Source: Xylanibacter oryzae DSM 17970 (GTDB lineage Bacteria > Bacteroidota > Bacteroidia > Bacteroidales > Bacteroidaceae). Taken from it: DNA of 64,000 nucleotides. The stretch lies in assembly GCF_000585355.1 (NCBI RefSeq), contig NZ_KK073873.1:2523703-2587702 (forward strand), read 5' to 3'. The notes under the pieces were generated by a model, which was not told the origin of the DNA, did no database searches, and saw nothing but the letters and a program-made list of their open reading frames with translations. The translations under genes were made by a program, and so were the position numbers. Positions 53,653 to 63,374 of the stretch are shown piece by piece. How positions within the stretch are numbered: the first letter of the stretch is position 1; every line of letters begins with the position of its first letter.

Positions 53653-54095
53653 AAATAATATGGTGTTGACTTGTACAATGTTGGATATACCTGTATAGAA
53701 AACCTCTATAGACTAAAGGGGGGCACAATTACGAAAGCGTTGTGTAAAATTTTTGATATGCCAACCTATAAACCTTCTTAAATACGAATATTAAGGATTT
53801 GTTGAAGCATAGCTACGAAGCATTCGGAGATAATACTTCTGAGCCGTAACGACAGCAAGTACTTAATAGTTGCCTCATCCGCTATCATAAGAAGCAGGTT
53901 TCACCCTATGAAGAACCTGTGAATTATTCGTGTATTCTTGTGCGAATCGATATGTTATTAAAAATGTGCGAATCGGAATTATTTCAATAAAATAATTTCG
54001 TCTTTAAGAATTTAATATTATATTTGCAGCAGATTCTATATAAATAATGAGAATAGTTACACCTTAAGCAATGTTGCAATACTAGTTAAACTATT
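53653..54095. other. Intergenic region upstream of the third regulator
   Basis: About 440 bases without a credible gene. It holds two copies of GTGCGAATCG (53940-53949 and 53966-53975), a dyad AATTATTT/AAATAATT (53977-53984 and 53990-53997) and a -7 box TATATTTG at 54019-54026. The earlier part (53800-53930) has a weakly coding-like look in one frame but is interrupted by stops and may be gene debris. Confidence 0.5.
54019..54026 (+). promoter_or_regulatory. -7 box of the 54096-55679 regulator
   Basis: TATATTTG with TTTCG 20 bases upstream (53996-54000), an approximate -33. The leader is about 65 nt. Confidence 0.55.
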
Positions 54096-55679
54096 ATGCC
54101 AAAATTATATTTGTTTATATTGCTATTCAACCTTTATGGCGTTCACTGTTTCGCGGGTATGGAAATCCTCGATACATTGGATATATATCTGCGTAAGAGT
54201 GCTACGTACGACAGACAGAAGGAGGATAGGATAAAGATGCTGCATAAGAGGGTTGCTCAGGCGCATAATGATATGGCTCTCTATAATGTTTATAATGATA
54301 TGTATGAGTCGTACAGTTCTTTTAAATATGATTCCGCTTTTATTTATGCTCAGAAAACTCTGGTTCAATCTGAACGACTGAAAAATTCTAGTCTGATAGT
54401 GAATGCCAAATGTAATGTGGTATTCTGTCTGCTATCAGCAGGACTATATAAGGAGGCTTTCGATGGGATTGATGCTATCGATATTTCTCACGCAGATGAG
54501 AAGGCGAGAATGCGTTATTTTTTCACAAGATGGCGCCTGCTTGCTGATATTTCAGATTATAATCATGCGAAACCATACCAAAACAACTATGTAAAAAAGG
54601 CTCATGAGATGGTTGACTCTATGAAAGTTCATCTTAAGAATGCATCGTGGGAGTGGTACTATATAGACGGACTTCAACAGATGAAGGAATATAAATATGA
54701 TGAATCTGAGTATTCATTTAAAAAACTGCTCAAGGATAAGTATCTGAGTAATCATGTAAGGGCTATTGTTACATCTAGTCTGGGTTGGATTTATAAGTTG
54801 AATGGTGATAATCAGAATGCCCTTAATTATCTGGCTGAAGCTGCCATCTATGATATTCAGTCGTCTACAAAAGAAACAACAGCACTGCGCGAAGTTGGAG
54901 CTATATTATATAAAAATGGTGATTATAACCGTGCTATATTATATTTGCAGAAAGCTCTTGATGATGCCAATATGTATGATGCCCGTCAACGAAAAATAGA
55001 GATTGGCAATATTCTACCTATCATTCAGCAAGATCGCTATAAAGCTATCAGCAGACAGAGGAATACCATGCTAGCTGTCATAATTGCAGTATCGTTACTT
55101 GTATTTGTACTTATATGTTCGTTTTACTTCATTCGCCGACAGATGCGTAAGTTGAAGGAGGCACGTAATACGATAGAAGACCGTAACAAAAAACTGGAGG
55201 AAGGGTTCGTGGAGCTACAGGAAGCCAATAAGATAAAGACAGAATATATAGGCAAATCGTTTGCTATCAATGCAGACTATATAAATAAGGTTGAAAAACT
55301 ATACCGTGCTATCGACCATAAAATTTCAGCACATCAGTACGAAGAATTACAGAGGAGTCTGAAAGAGTCGACTCTTATTGCTGACCGTAAAATTATGTTT
55401 GCTGATTTCGACGAGACATTCCTAAAGCTGTTCCCCGACTTTATAGAAAACTTCAATAAGCTCTTTGACAAGAAAGACCGTAAGTTGCCTGAGAATACCC
55501 AAAATTTAACAACTGAAATGCGTATCTTCGCACTTACAAGACTTGGTATCAATGATGCTGAACGTATAGCGCAGTTCCTTAATTACTCGGTAAATACCAT
55601 CAATACTTATAAGACCCGTGTGAAGAACAAGTCTATAGTAAGTAATGATGAGTTTGAAAAACGGATTATGAAGATATAA
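54096..55679 (+). CDS. Membrane-spanning TPR/coiled-coil/HTH regulator (DUF6377 type)
   Basis: A 527-residue third paralogue. Signal region MPKLYLFILLFNLYGVHCFAG, periplasmic TPRs (YESYSSFKYDSAFIYAQKTLVQSE, YLAEAAIYDIQS, GDYNRAILYLQKALDDA), a membrane helix (MLAVIIAVSLLVFVLICSFYFI), a short coiled coil, and the conserved cytoplasmic part (TEYIGKSFAINADYINKVEKL) with HTH (DAERIAQFLNYSVNTINTYKTRVK). The coiled coil is the shortest of the three, 27 residues. It lies upstream of the rightward PUL in the same orientation, is separated from it by a strong terminator, and is that locus's likely regulator. Confidence 0.87.
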   Translation: MPKLYLFILLFNLYGVHCFAGMEILDTLDIYLRKSATYDRQKEDRIKMLHKRVAQAHNDMALYNVYNDMYESYSSFKYDSAFIYAQKTLVQSERLKNSSLIVNAKCNVVFCLLSAGLYKEAFDGIDAIDISHADEKARMRYFFTRWRLLADISDYNHAKPYQNNYVKKAHEMVDSMKVHLKNASWEWYYIDGLQQMKEYKYDESEYSFKKLLKDKYLSNHVRAIVTSSLGWIYKLNGDNQNALNYLAEAAIYDIQSSTKETTALREVGAILYKNGDYNRAILYLQKALDDANMYDARQRKIEIGNILPIIQQDRYKAISRQRNTMLAVIIAVSLLVFVLICSFYFIRRQMRKLKEARNTIEDRNKKLEEGFVELQEANKIKTEYIGKSFAINADYINKVEKLYRAIDHKISAHQYEELQRSLKESTLIADRKIMFADFDETFLKLFPDFIENFNKLFDKKDRKLPENTQNLTTEMRIFALTRLGINDAERIAQFLNYSVNTINTYKTRVKNKSIVSNDEFEKRIMKI

Positions 55680-55706
55680 ACGTAATATTTTCTTTATACA
55701 AATTTT

Positions 55707-55767
55707 AAGTTGTAATTTTATAACTATCTTATAATTAAGAAGTTATAAAATTACAACTTCTTTTTTG
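55707..55767 (+). terminator. Strong rho-independent terminator after the regulator
   Basis: A perfect 19-bp stem (55707-55725 with 55741-55759) is followed by CTTTTTT. It isolates the regulator from the PUL that follows. Confidence 0.85.
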
Positions 55768-55811
55768 GTTATATTTTTATATACTATTTTTATTTCACGG
55801 ATTATCTGCAA

Positions 55812-55819
55812 TAACTTTG
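55812..55819 (+). promoter_or_regulatory. -7 box of the rightward PUL
   Basis: TAACTTTG lies 40 bases before the first ATG (55860). The upstream sequence at the -33 spacing is TTTT, a weak match, as expected for an activator-dependent PUL promoter. Confidence 0.55.
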
Positions 55820-55859
55820 CAGCATTAAAATTTTTATTATAAACCTAATAAATAAATCT

Positions 55860-56357
55860 ATGAGAAAAAATGGAATTTCAAATGTTCTGAAGTCTTCACT
55901 TCTAGTGCTCGGCATATTATCAGTATGTTCGTGCGCAAGCACTGACGACGGAAATTATGTGGCTCCTATCACACAGTATGAGAAGATAGGAGGAAACTGG
56001 ATCCTCAATTCTATAACACAGACCGATGAGACCACAACTAGTACAATGGACCTTACCAATGTGTTCAATTTTAAGTCATTTGGCATCAGTTTTAACCTTG
56101 ACAGTGAGAACAATCCTACAACCTTTACTATTACAGGTAGTGCTCCAGCCCTATTGCCAACATCCGGTACATGGAAACTGGCTAATGCTTTTGTAAATAG
56201 TAATGGTTCGTCTGCAAAGATTCTACTCAATAACAATGTAGACCTGACAATCACTGCTGTACCTGGAACAAATGCCGTTCTAGAGTACAAACTAACCCGA
56301 AAAAACAATGGTGTGTCGTTTGTATCCTATACATATAATCTAACTGCACAAAAATAA
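55860..56357 (+). CDS. Small lipoprotein, DUF5004-like, first gene of the rightward PUL
   Basis: A 165-residue lipoprotein. Signal with lipobox region LSVCSCAS, then a lipocalin-like beta protein (YEKIGGNWILNSITQTDETT, TSGTWKLA, LEYKLTRKNNGVSFVSYTYNL). The opening GGNWxLxSITQTDE resembles the DUF5004 lipoproteins found in Bacteroidota PULs. The biochemical role is unknown; a surface glycan-binding or accessory role is inferred from position. It is 15 bases before the next gene and shares its transcript. Confidence 0.7.
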   Translation: MRKNGISNVLKSSLLVLGILSVCSCASTDDGNYVAPITQYEKIGGNWILNSITQTDETTTSTMDLTNVFNFKSFGISFNLDSENNPTTFTITGSAPALLPTSGTWKLANAFVNSNGSSAKILLNNNVDLTITAVPGTNAVLEYKLTRKNNGVSFVSYTYNLTAQK

Positions 56358-56372
56358 ACAGGAGAAAATATT

Positions 56373-57611
56373 ATGAAAAAGACTTTCGTTACTTTAATTA
56401 TTTTACTAGTTATGACATTGCAGTCAATGACTGCCTTTGCAACCGTAGACCACGGCGGTCCACAACGTATGTGGACTGTTCCTACTGTATTTTCGGTTGA
56501 CGAGCCTGTAACCTTCTATTTTGATATGACTGATGCCGGATTCAAAGAAGGCATTGATCTGTATCTTTGGTGTTGGAATCCAAGTGAACCTGATGCAGGC
56601 AACTGGGAAAACTCATCAAATTTCGCCAAACTGAAGTATGAAGGTGAGAATGTTTATTCAATGACAATTACCCCTACAAAGTATTTCTCGCAAGGTGCAT
56701 CTACAATGAGTGAAACAGATGTTTATAATACTTGCCAGACTGACGATTGGGCAGGCTTCTGGTGCCGATTAAAGACAAAGGACGGAGCAGAGGAGAGTGA
56801 TGTATTCCAGGCTCCAGACAGTCGTTCTACATGGAAAGAATTTGCAAAAAGCAATAGTGCATGCAAGTTTTATGCTACTTCGTTTACAGGAAATACACTA
56901 ACATTGACCGAAGGTTTCACACTCAACAAAGCCCTTACTATAGTATTTAATCCCGATTTGTTTACCGTAGGAGGAAAAACCATGACAGAGTTTACCAAGC
57001 AGAGTAGCTTCGGTGGTTTTAAACTCCACTCAGGACTGAACGACTGGACATTCCTGCAAGGTGTAAAAGTATGGATAGACGGTTGTATGAAGAAGACAAA
57101 CATACATAAATTGACCAACGGCTATTACGAAATAAGTATGACAAGTCCTTATGACTATTACAGTTGGAACTATGCCGATGATGGTTCGCAGGCATCAACA
57201 CTTCTGAAAGCAGATGAACAGATAGACAATCTGGCATGGCTCGTTGTAGGAATACTAAACAACGACTGGGGAGGCACAAGTTCAGACTATTTGAACAAGG
57301 CTGGGTCAGCAGAAGTCTATCCAGATCCCATATTCTCTTATTTCCCCACAAAGGTCAGCACCCAAGATATTATTACATTTATACGTAAATATAACGGCAA
57401 GCGAGATGGTGTTCTAAAATATAAGATAGATGCAGGAAACAAAACCTTTACTGGTACAATAGACGGTACACGTGACAAGCGTCAAGTATCCGTCAACCTG
57501 CTTGAGCAACTAGCAAGTGTAAGTGCTAGCAGTATGACACTGACTATTACAAACGAAGCAGGGGCAACGTTGATTTCAACAGAAATCCCATTGTTTACAG
57601 TTGACGAATAA
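56373..57611 (+). CDS. Secreted PUL protein of unknown function, candidate glycan-binding protein
   Basis: A 412-residue exported protein with signal peptide MKKTFVTLIILLVMTLQSMTAFA and no lipobox. The mature part is beta-rich and aromatic-rich: FYFDMTDAGF, LYLWCWNPSEPDAGNW, WAGFWCRLKT, YYSWNYADDGSQ. Several clustered Trp and Tyr residues suit carbohydrate stacking. I do not recognise a defined domain. Its place between the small lipoprotein and susC is that of surface glycan-binding proteins in other PULs, but without a lipid anchor it would need another way to stay at the surface, or else act in the periplasm. Confidence 0.65.
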   Translation: MKKTFVTLIILLVMTLQSMTAFATVDHGGPQRMWTVPTVFSVDEPVTFYFDMTDAGFKEGIDLYLWCWNPSEPDAGNWENSSNFAKLKYEGENVYSMTITPTKYFSQGASTMSETDVYNTCQTDDWAGFWCRLKTKDGAEESDVFQAPDSRSTWKEFAKSNSACKFYATSFTGNTLTLTEGFTLNKALTIVFNPDLFTVGGKTMTEFTKQSSFGGFKLHSGLNDWTFLQGVKVWIDGCMKKTNIHKLTNGYYEISMTSPYDYYSWNYADDGSQASTLLKADEQIDNLAWLVVGILNNDWGGTSSDYLNKAGSAEVYPDPIFSYFPTKVSTQDIITFIRKYNGKRDGVLKYKIDAGNKTFTGTIDGTRDKRQVSVNLLEQLASVSASSMTLTITNEAGATLISTEIPLFTVDE

Positions 57612-57631
57612 TTCTAAAATAAAGAACGATT

Positions 57632-60589
57632 ATGAATAAGATATCATTCAATAATATATTATCGGTCATTGCCATAATGATGTTAATGGCCTTCAGTTTA
57701 CCTGTGTCATCACAGAACAGCACAGCCACTGGTTGTGTAGTAGACGATCAAAATGAACCATTAGTTGGTGCCACAGTTAAAGTATTAAAGGCTAACGGAG
57801 GCTCTGTTACTGATATGAACGGAAACTTTTCCGTAAACTGTAGTCAGGACGCAACTCTCGAAATCTCATATATAGGTTACGTAACCAGAAAGGTGAAAGC
57901 AGGGAAGAGCCTTACCATCAAGATGGAGACAGATGCCAAGACACTTAACGAAACAATTGTTGTAGGTGTAGGTTACGGTACTATGCGCAAGAGTGACCTC
58001 ACAGGTTCCATCGCTTCGGTTAATGCAAAAGACCTGAAACAGGGCGTTATAACTAGTACCGAACAAATGCTGCAGGGAAAGGTTGCAGGATTGTCGGTAG
58101 TACAAAGCAGTGGTTCACCTGAAAATGGTGCGTCACTACGTCTTCGTGGAGGTACTTCGCTATCAGCTAGCAACGGTCCTTTGATAGTGGTAGACGGTAT
58201 AGCAGGAGTTGATTTCAACTCAGTACAGCCATCCGAAATAGTAAGTATTGATGTACTGAAGGATGCCTCAGCAGCAGCCATATACGGAAGTCGTGGTGCC
58301 AATGGTGTGATAATAGTAACAACCAATCGAACTGCAACAGACGTAGAGAAGAAGACAATGCAATATAATGCCTACGTTGCTTTCGCCAGTGTGGCTAAGA
58401 AACTGGATATGCTATCTGCTAATCAGTGGCGCGATTATGTACGCGAAAACAAAGTGGCAAATGCTCTTGACTATGGTGCTAATACCGACTGGCAAGATGA
58501 ACTGCTCCGCACAGCTATCTCACACTCTCATAATGTAAGTTTCAGCAATTCACGTAAAACTAGTGGCTACCGTGCCAGCGTTACATACAACAATAACGAA
58601 GGTGTAATTGTAAACAACAAAATGAACCGACTAGCGATCTCTGTCAGTTCATACCAGTTCGGACTAAACGGACGTCTGCGTATGGAAACTGGTGTAAATG
58701 CCAACTTTGACAGTTGGCATCCTATTGATTCACGTATTTTCGAGCGTGAATTGAATATCAACCCAACATTCCCTGTGTACAACGAAGATGGTAGTTTTGC
58801 GCAACTTAATGGAACTAATACAGAAAACCCAGTAGAAATAAACACCAACCGCGAGCAACAAAATAAGCGTCATCGTTTCCTCGGTTATGGTAAGGTGGAA
58901 TTGGAAATAATTGATGGTCTGAAAGCAGTTGCTAACGGTTCATATGAGTTCCAGCATACAACAGGCGGAACATACAAACCCACTTATGCAAGATTGGAGG
59001 GTCAGAGCGAAAACGGTTGGGCACAGCGCACTTATGCAGAATATACCAATCGTCAGATAGAGACATATCTCTCTTACGACAAAAAAATAGATAAGGATAA
59101 TCACTTGAATATAATGGCAGGTTATTCATATTTAGATAATGTAAACGAAGGTTTCGGTGCCACCCGTAGCGGATTCGAAACCAACGCTTTCAGTTACAAT
59201 AACCTTGCTGCAGGTACAGACTACCGTCAGACGGATGTATACTCTTACAAGAGCAAAACCAAACTTATCTCGTTCTTCGGTCGTGCCAATTACAACCTAA
59301 TGAACAAGTATATGCTTACTGCTACATTGCGCCATGACGGTTCTTCAGTATTCGGTGAAGATCATAAATGGGGAACATTCCCTTCTGTATCGCTAGCGTG
59401 GCGTATCAGTGACGAAACATTCATGAAAGGTACAAGCGGATGGCTCGACAATATGAAACTGCGTGCCGGATATGGCGTTACAGGTAACCAAAGTGGTGTA
59501 TCGGCATATAAGTCAATAGCTGTGCTAAGTGCTACAGGAGCTGTATATTATGATTCGTCTACAGGAACATGGAAAAATTCATATACACAAACACAAAATA
59601 CAAATTCTGACTTGAAATGGGAGTCGACAGCACAATGGAACATCGGTCTAGACTTTGGTCTCTTCAACCGCATCAACGGTAGTATTGAATTCTACAGCAA
59701 GAAGACATCCGACTTGCTTTGGACCTATCCTGTACCGCAACCTCCTTATATAGTAGGAAAGATGCTAGCCAACGTAGGAGATATGGAAAACAAGGGAGTG
59801 GAACTGACACTCGGTACAAATATAGTACGTACAAAAGACTTTACTCTAGATGCTAACGCATCATTGTCATACAATCATCAGGAAATAACGAAATTGTCTA
59901 ACGACACATACGAGGCAGTAGGTCTGCAGGCTGGTTCTCTACACGGGCTACGCGGTCTATCTGGCGTCTATTCACAGGTTATTAAGGAAGGATATCCTAC
60001 AGGAGCTTTCTGGGGACCAAAATGTTCAGGTATTGATGCAGATGGCAAATATATTCTCGACTACGGAGAGGATGGCAAGGGATTCTATCTAGGTTCAGCG
60101 ATGCCAAAATGGAATCTCGGTGTTTCGATTACCGCTAACTATAAAAATTTCGACTTTACAGTATCTGGTTATGGAATGTTTGGTCAGAAGGTACTTAATG
60201 CAACCCGTATGGAACTCTTCGACTCATCCCGGCTGCCAGCACAGAACACGCTAGATGATTTTATCAGTAGTGGTATCAAAGCAAACCCTGTGTTCTCAGA
60301 CTATTATATAGAAAACGGCAGTTTCTTCCGTCTACAGGCGCTAACCATAGGTTATTCGATACCAGGTGTGAAAAAGTTGGGTTTCGAGCGCATCCGTCTT
60401 TATGTTACCGGTGAAAATCTGTTCTGTATCACAGGATATAAGGGAACCGATCCTGAAATATATATACCTGACAATGTACTGGAAGGTCCTGGCATCGACC
60501 GTCTGATTACCGATAACGAAACAGGTGACGGGGCAACATATTCTCCACGCCCACGTACGTTCTCAATAGGTGTTAACATTTCATTCTAA
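57632..60589 (+). CDS. SusC/RagA-family TonB-linked outer membrane protein
   Basis: A 985-residue transporter. Signal peptide MNKISFNNILSVIAIMMLMAFSLPVSSQ, carboxypeptidase-D-like domain (TGCVVDDQNEPLVGATVKVLK), NETIVVGVGYGTMRK TonB-box region, plug with LIVVDGIAGVDF and DASAAAIYGSRGANGVI, and a barrel ending NISF. It is the third gene of the rightward PUL, 20 bases after the unknown secreted protein and 17 bases before susD. Confidence 0.96.
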   Translation: MNKISFNNILSVIAIMMLMAFSLPVSSQNSTATGCVVDDQNEPLVGATVKVLKANGGSVTDMNGNFSVNCSQDATLEISYIGYVTRKVKAGKSLTIKMETDAKTLNETIVVGVGYGTMRKSDLTGSIASVNAKDLKQGVITSTEQMLQGKVAGLSVVQSSGSPENGASLRLRGGTSLSASNGPLIVVDGIAGVDFNSVQPSEIVSIDVLKDASAAAIYGSRGANGVIIVTTNRTATDVEKKTMQYNAYVAFASVAKKLDMLSANQWRDYVRENKVANALDYGANTDWQDELLRTAISHSHNVSFSNSRKTSGYRASVTYNNNEGVIVNNKMNRLAISVSSYQFGLNGRLRMETGVNANFDSWHPIDSRIFERELNINPTFPVYNEDGSFAQLNGTNTENPVEINTNREQQNKRHRFLGYGKVELEIIDGLKAVANGSYEFQHTTGGTYKPTYARLEGQSENGWAQRTYAEYTNRQIETYLSYDKKIDKDNHLNIMAGYSYLDNVNEGFGATRSGFETNAFSYNNLAAGTDYRQTDVYSYKSKTKLISFFGRANYNLMNKYMLTATLRHDGSSVFGEDHKWGTFPSVSLAWRISDETFMKGTSGWLDNMKLRAGYGVTGNQSGVSAYKSIAVLSATGAVYYDSSTGTWKNSYTQTQNTNSDLKWESTAQWNIGLDFGLFNRINGSIEFYSKKTSDLLWTYPVPQPPYIVGKMLANVGDMENKGVELTLGTNIVRTKDFTLDANASLSYNHQEITKLSNDTYEAVGLQAGSLHGLRGLSGVYSQVIKEGYPTGAFWGPKCSGIDADGKYILDYGEDGKGFYLGSAMPKWNLGVSITANYKNFDFTVSGYGMFGQKVLNATRMELFDSSRLPAQNTLDDFISSGIKANPVFSDYYIENGSFFRLQALTIGYSIPGVKKLGFERIRLYVTGENLFCITGYKGTDPEIYIPDNVLEGPGIDRLITDNETGDGATYSPRPRTFSIGVNISF

Positions 60590-60606
60590 TTAAAAAGTAC
60601 AAGAAA

Positions 60607-62136
60607 ATGAAAACAAAATATATCGTTGCCTCATTGTTTTTCGGGGCACTCTCAATAACAGGTTGTACAAATCTTAATGAGGATTTATTCAATGTCGTAT
60701 CAATGGACGACTATGGCAAGACTGAATCAGAAGTGAAAACTATCGTTGGCGGAGCCTATTCCACCTTGCGTGGCTATGGTTCGAGTACTGACGAAGGTAA
60801 TGGTGTGAACTGTTATCCAACTTGTGAATATGTGTTTTTCCTTAACGAATGTGTAAGTGACGAAGCTTGTATCCCGACACGTGGTAGCGACTGGTATGAC
60901 GGTGGGCGCTACCAGCAGTTACAATACCATACATATGATGCCAGCAACCAATGTGTGCTGGCTGGATGGCGGTATGCTTTCACCGGAGTTTCAAAGGTAA
61001 ATGCCATCATCTATCAAGTAGAGAAAAGTGGTCTTTCTGACGAGTCAAAGAAAAAGGTCGAGGCTGAACTCCGCGGATTACGTGCCTACTACTATTATCT
61101 CTTGCTCGATGAGTTTGGAAATGTTCCAATATCTACCGATTTTACAGTAACTGAACTTCCCTCCAACTCAGATCGTAAGACTGTCTATAACTTTGTGGAA
61201 AATGAATTGACAGATATTATGAGTTATCTGCCTACAGGTATCCAGTATGGCCGTTTCACCCAGAATGTAGCCTATACGTTGCTAGCACGTCTGTACCTTA
61301 ACGCTGAAGTGTACACAGGTACAGCACAATGGAAAAAATGTATTGACGCTTGCGAAAAGGTTTCAGGTTATTCGCTGATGTCGGATTACAAGGCAAACTT
61401 CTATACAGCTAACGAAGGTTCTAAAGAGATAATCTTTGCCATCCCTTACGACCACAAGCAAGGAACAGTAGGCAACTACCTGGCTTCTATGACATACCAT
61501 TACAATCAGAAATACGCCTTCTCAGCCGACGGTTCATACCAGTGGTGTGGTAACGGTATATGTGCCAAACCTGGCGTATGGTCATCATACGAAGACGGAG
61601 ATACACGTCGCGGGAAGACTCTGATGGTTGGTCAGCAGTACAGTGCAAAGGACGGTTCGGCAGTAAATATGGATAACGGTGAACCACTCAACTATACAGA
61701 AGAAATAAAAGATTATACCAACGCCCTTCAAAACGAAGGTGCCCGTCTTGATAAATACCAATGGAACGCTACCGATTCATGGGAGAGAGACAACGACTGG
61801 GTACTGATGCGCTATGCAGAAGTGCTGATGATGGAAGGTGAGGCATATTATCGACTGGGTTATACACAAACAGCCCTTACATTCGTAAATAAAATACGTG
61901 AGCGTGCAGGACTAGGTGACCTTACAACACTTGATGATACTACTCTTGACAACGAATGGCTGCATGAATTTGCATACGAGGGCAACCGCCGTACTGTAAA
62001 CATTCGTTTCGGTACATTTTATAAGTCATGGTGGAACAAGGGAGAGGATGCTTCCGACCATCACACAGGAATCTATCCAATCCCTGCAGAGGAACTATCC
62101 AAAAATCCTAATCTGAAACAGAATGCAGGTTATTAA
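60607..62136 (+). CDS. SusD/RagB-family lipoprotein
   Basis: A 509-residue surface lipoprotein. Signal and lipobox SITGCT (Cys20), SusD-type helices (RGLRAYYYYLLLDEFGNVPIST, DIMSYLPTGIQYGRFTQNVAYTLLARLYLNAEVY), and the C-terminal part WVLMRYAEVLMMEGEAYYRLG, IYPIPAEELSKNPNLKQNAGY. It partners the SusC encoded directly upstream. The next gene starts 10 bases after its stop. Confidence 0.95.
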   Translation: MKTKYIVASLFFGALSITGCTNLNEDLFNVVSMDDYGKTESEVKTIVGGAYSTLRGYGSSTDEGNGVNCYPTCEYVFFLNECVSDEACIPTRGSDWYDGGRYQQLQYHTYDASNQCVLAGWRYAFTGVSKVNAIIYQVEKSGLSDESKKKVEAELRGLRAYYYYLLLDEFGNVPISTDFTVTELPSNSDRKTVYNFVENELTDIMSYLPTGIQYGRFTQNVAYTLLARLYLNAEVYTGTAQWKKCIDACEKVSGYSLMSDYKANFYTANEGSKEIIFAIPYDHKQGTVGNYLASMTYHYNQKYAFSADGSYQWCGNGICAKPGVWSSYEDGDTRRGKTLMVGQQYSAKDGSAVNMDNGEPLNYTEEIKDYTNALQNEGARLDKYQWNATDSWERDNDWVLMRYAEVLMMEGEAYYRLGYTQTALTFVNKIRERAGLGDLTTLDDTTLDNEWLHEFAYEGNRRTVNIRFGTFYKSWWNKGEDASDHHTGIYPIPAEELSKNPNLKQNAGY

Positions 62137-62146
62137 TATTTATCGA

Positions 62147-63349
62147 ATGAAAAGAATCCTACTATATATAATCATAACGTCACTGCTATTCTCGTCATGC
62201 AGTAGCAGTGACGCCAACGACCAATCATCTAGCGGAAATACGGATACAGAGATACTTACAGCACAGTTGCCTACGAAAACCAACTCTATGAAAATATTGG
62301 CCCATTTCATGATTTGGTTTGAAACAAATAAGACTAGCACTACAGGTAAATGGGGATGGCATTGGACAATGAATGCCTCTCTAAACCCCGGTAACGGCGA
62401 GATAGCTTCTCACTACCATCCGCTTACAGGAGCATACGCCTCTGGTGATGTCGATATACTTAATTATCAGTGTCTGCTGATGAAATATTCGGGTATAGAC
62501 GGAGTGATAGTTGACTGGTATGGGTCTAATGCCGACAATTCTACAGCTAAACATACGAGCAATACTGTAGCACTTTTCACCGCAATCAAGAAAGCTGGAA
62601 TGCAGTTGTCTATATGCTATGAGGATGCTAATCTTGGTAATGATGCAGTGATAGAAGCCCGTACAGATATGACATATCTGGCAAAAAACTTCTTTACCTC
62701 TGACAACTATACAAAAATCGACGGCAGACCACTATTGCTCGATTTCGGTCCTCAGAAGATAACGACATCAGCTGACTGGTACCGTGTTTTCCAGGTTTTG
62801 TCGACAAAGCCCGAATTCATAGTACTCAACTATGCATCTAGTAAGGCAAATAGTCCTGAATACACCAATTCTCAAGGCGAATTCCTCTGGGTTAACGCCA
62901 GTCCAGCAGACTGGTACACACAAGCAAAGAAAAATTACATGATGGTAATAGGCGGAGCTATGCCCGGTTTCTACGACTATTATAAATTGGGTGGTGCAGG
63001 AGATGGATACACCACATACGATGACAAAGATGGAGCACTTTTCAATAGTCAACTACAGGCTGCACAGTCGGCAGGTCTCAATTACCTCCAGGTTAGTACA
63101 TGGAACGACTATGGCGAAGGTACCATCATAGAGCCAACAAAAGAGTTCGGCTATCGTTATCTTACTGCATTGCAATCGTTCACCGGTGTAAGTTATCAGC
63201 AGAGCAACTTGGAACTGATATACAAGTGGTATCAATTACGCGTAAAATATGCCAACGACACGGTGAAGACAAAAATACTCGATAAGTGCTATGACTATCT
63301 CAATGCCCTACAGCCTGAAAAGGCAAAGACTCTGATGGACCAACTATAG
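62147..63349 (+). CDS. GH71/99-like secreted glycosidase lipoprotein
   Basis: A 400-residue lipoprotein. Lipobox LLFSSCSS (about Cys18), then a TIM barrel of the GH71/GH99-like superfamily: KILAHFMIWFET, GEIASHYHPLTGAYASGDVDILNYQCLLMKYSGIDGVIVDWYG, STWNDYGEGTIIEPTKEFGYRYL. Relatives cut alpha-1,3-glucan (GH71) or alpha-mannan (GH99). WNDYGEGTIIEP near the C-terminus is the typical closing motif. The ATG at 62147 is preferred over one 24 bases earlier, which overlaps the susD stop and would push the signal peptide inwards. It lies between susD and GH97 in one operon. Confidence 0.85.
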   Translation: MKRILLYIIITSLLFSSCSSSDANDQSSSGNTDTEILTAQLPTKTNSMKILAHFMIWFETNKTSTTGKWGWHWTMNASLNPGNGEIASHYHPLTGAYASGDVDILNYQCLLMKYSGIDGVIVDWYGSNADNSTAKHTSNTVALFTAIKKAGMQLSICYEDANLGNDAVIEARTDMTYLAKNFFTSDNYTKIDGRPLLLDFGPQKITTSADWYRVFQVLSTKPEFIVLNYASSKANSPEYTNSQGEFLWVNASPADWYTQAKKNYMMVIGGAMPGFYDYYKLGGAGDGYTTYDDKDGALFNSQLQAAQSAGLNYLQVSTWNDYGEGTIIEPTKEFGYRYLTALQSFTGVSYQQSNLELIYKWYQLRVKYANDTVKTKILDKCYDYLNALQPEKAKTLMDQL

Positions 63350-63374
63350 ATATAAAACATAAAAACAATAATAT

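Noticed and set aside
53800..53930. Possible transposase remnant
   Set aside because: One frame looks faintly coding, but stops interrupt it and no transposase motif can be recognised.
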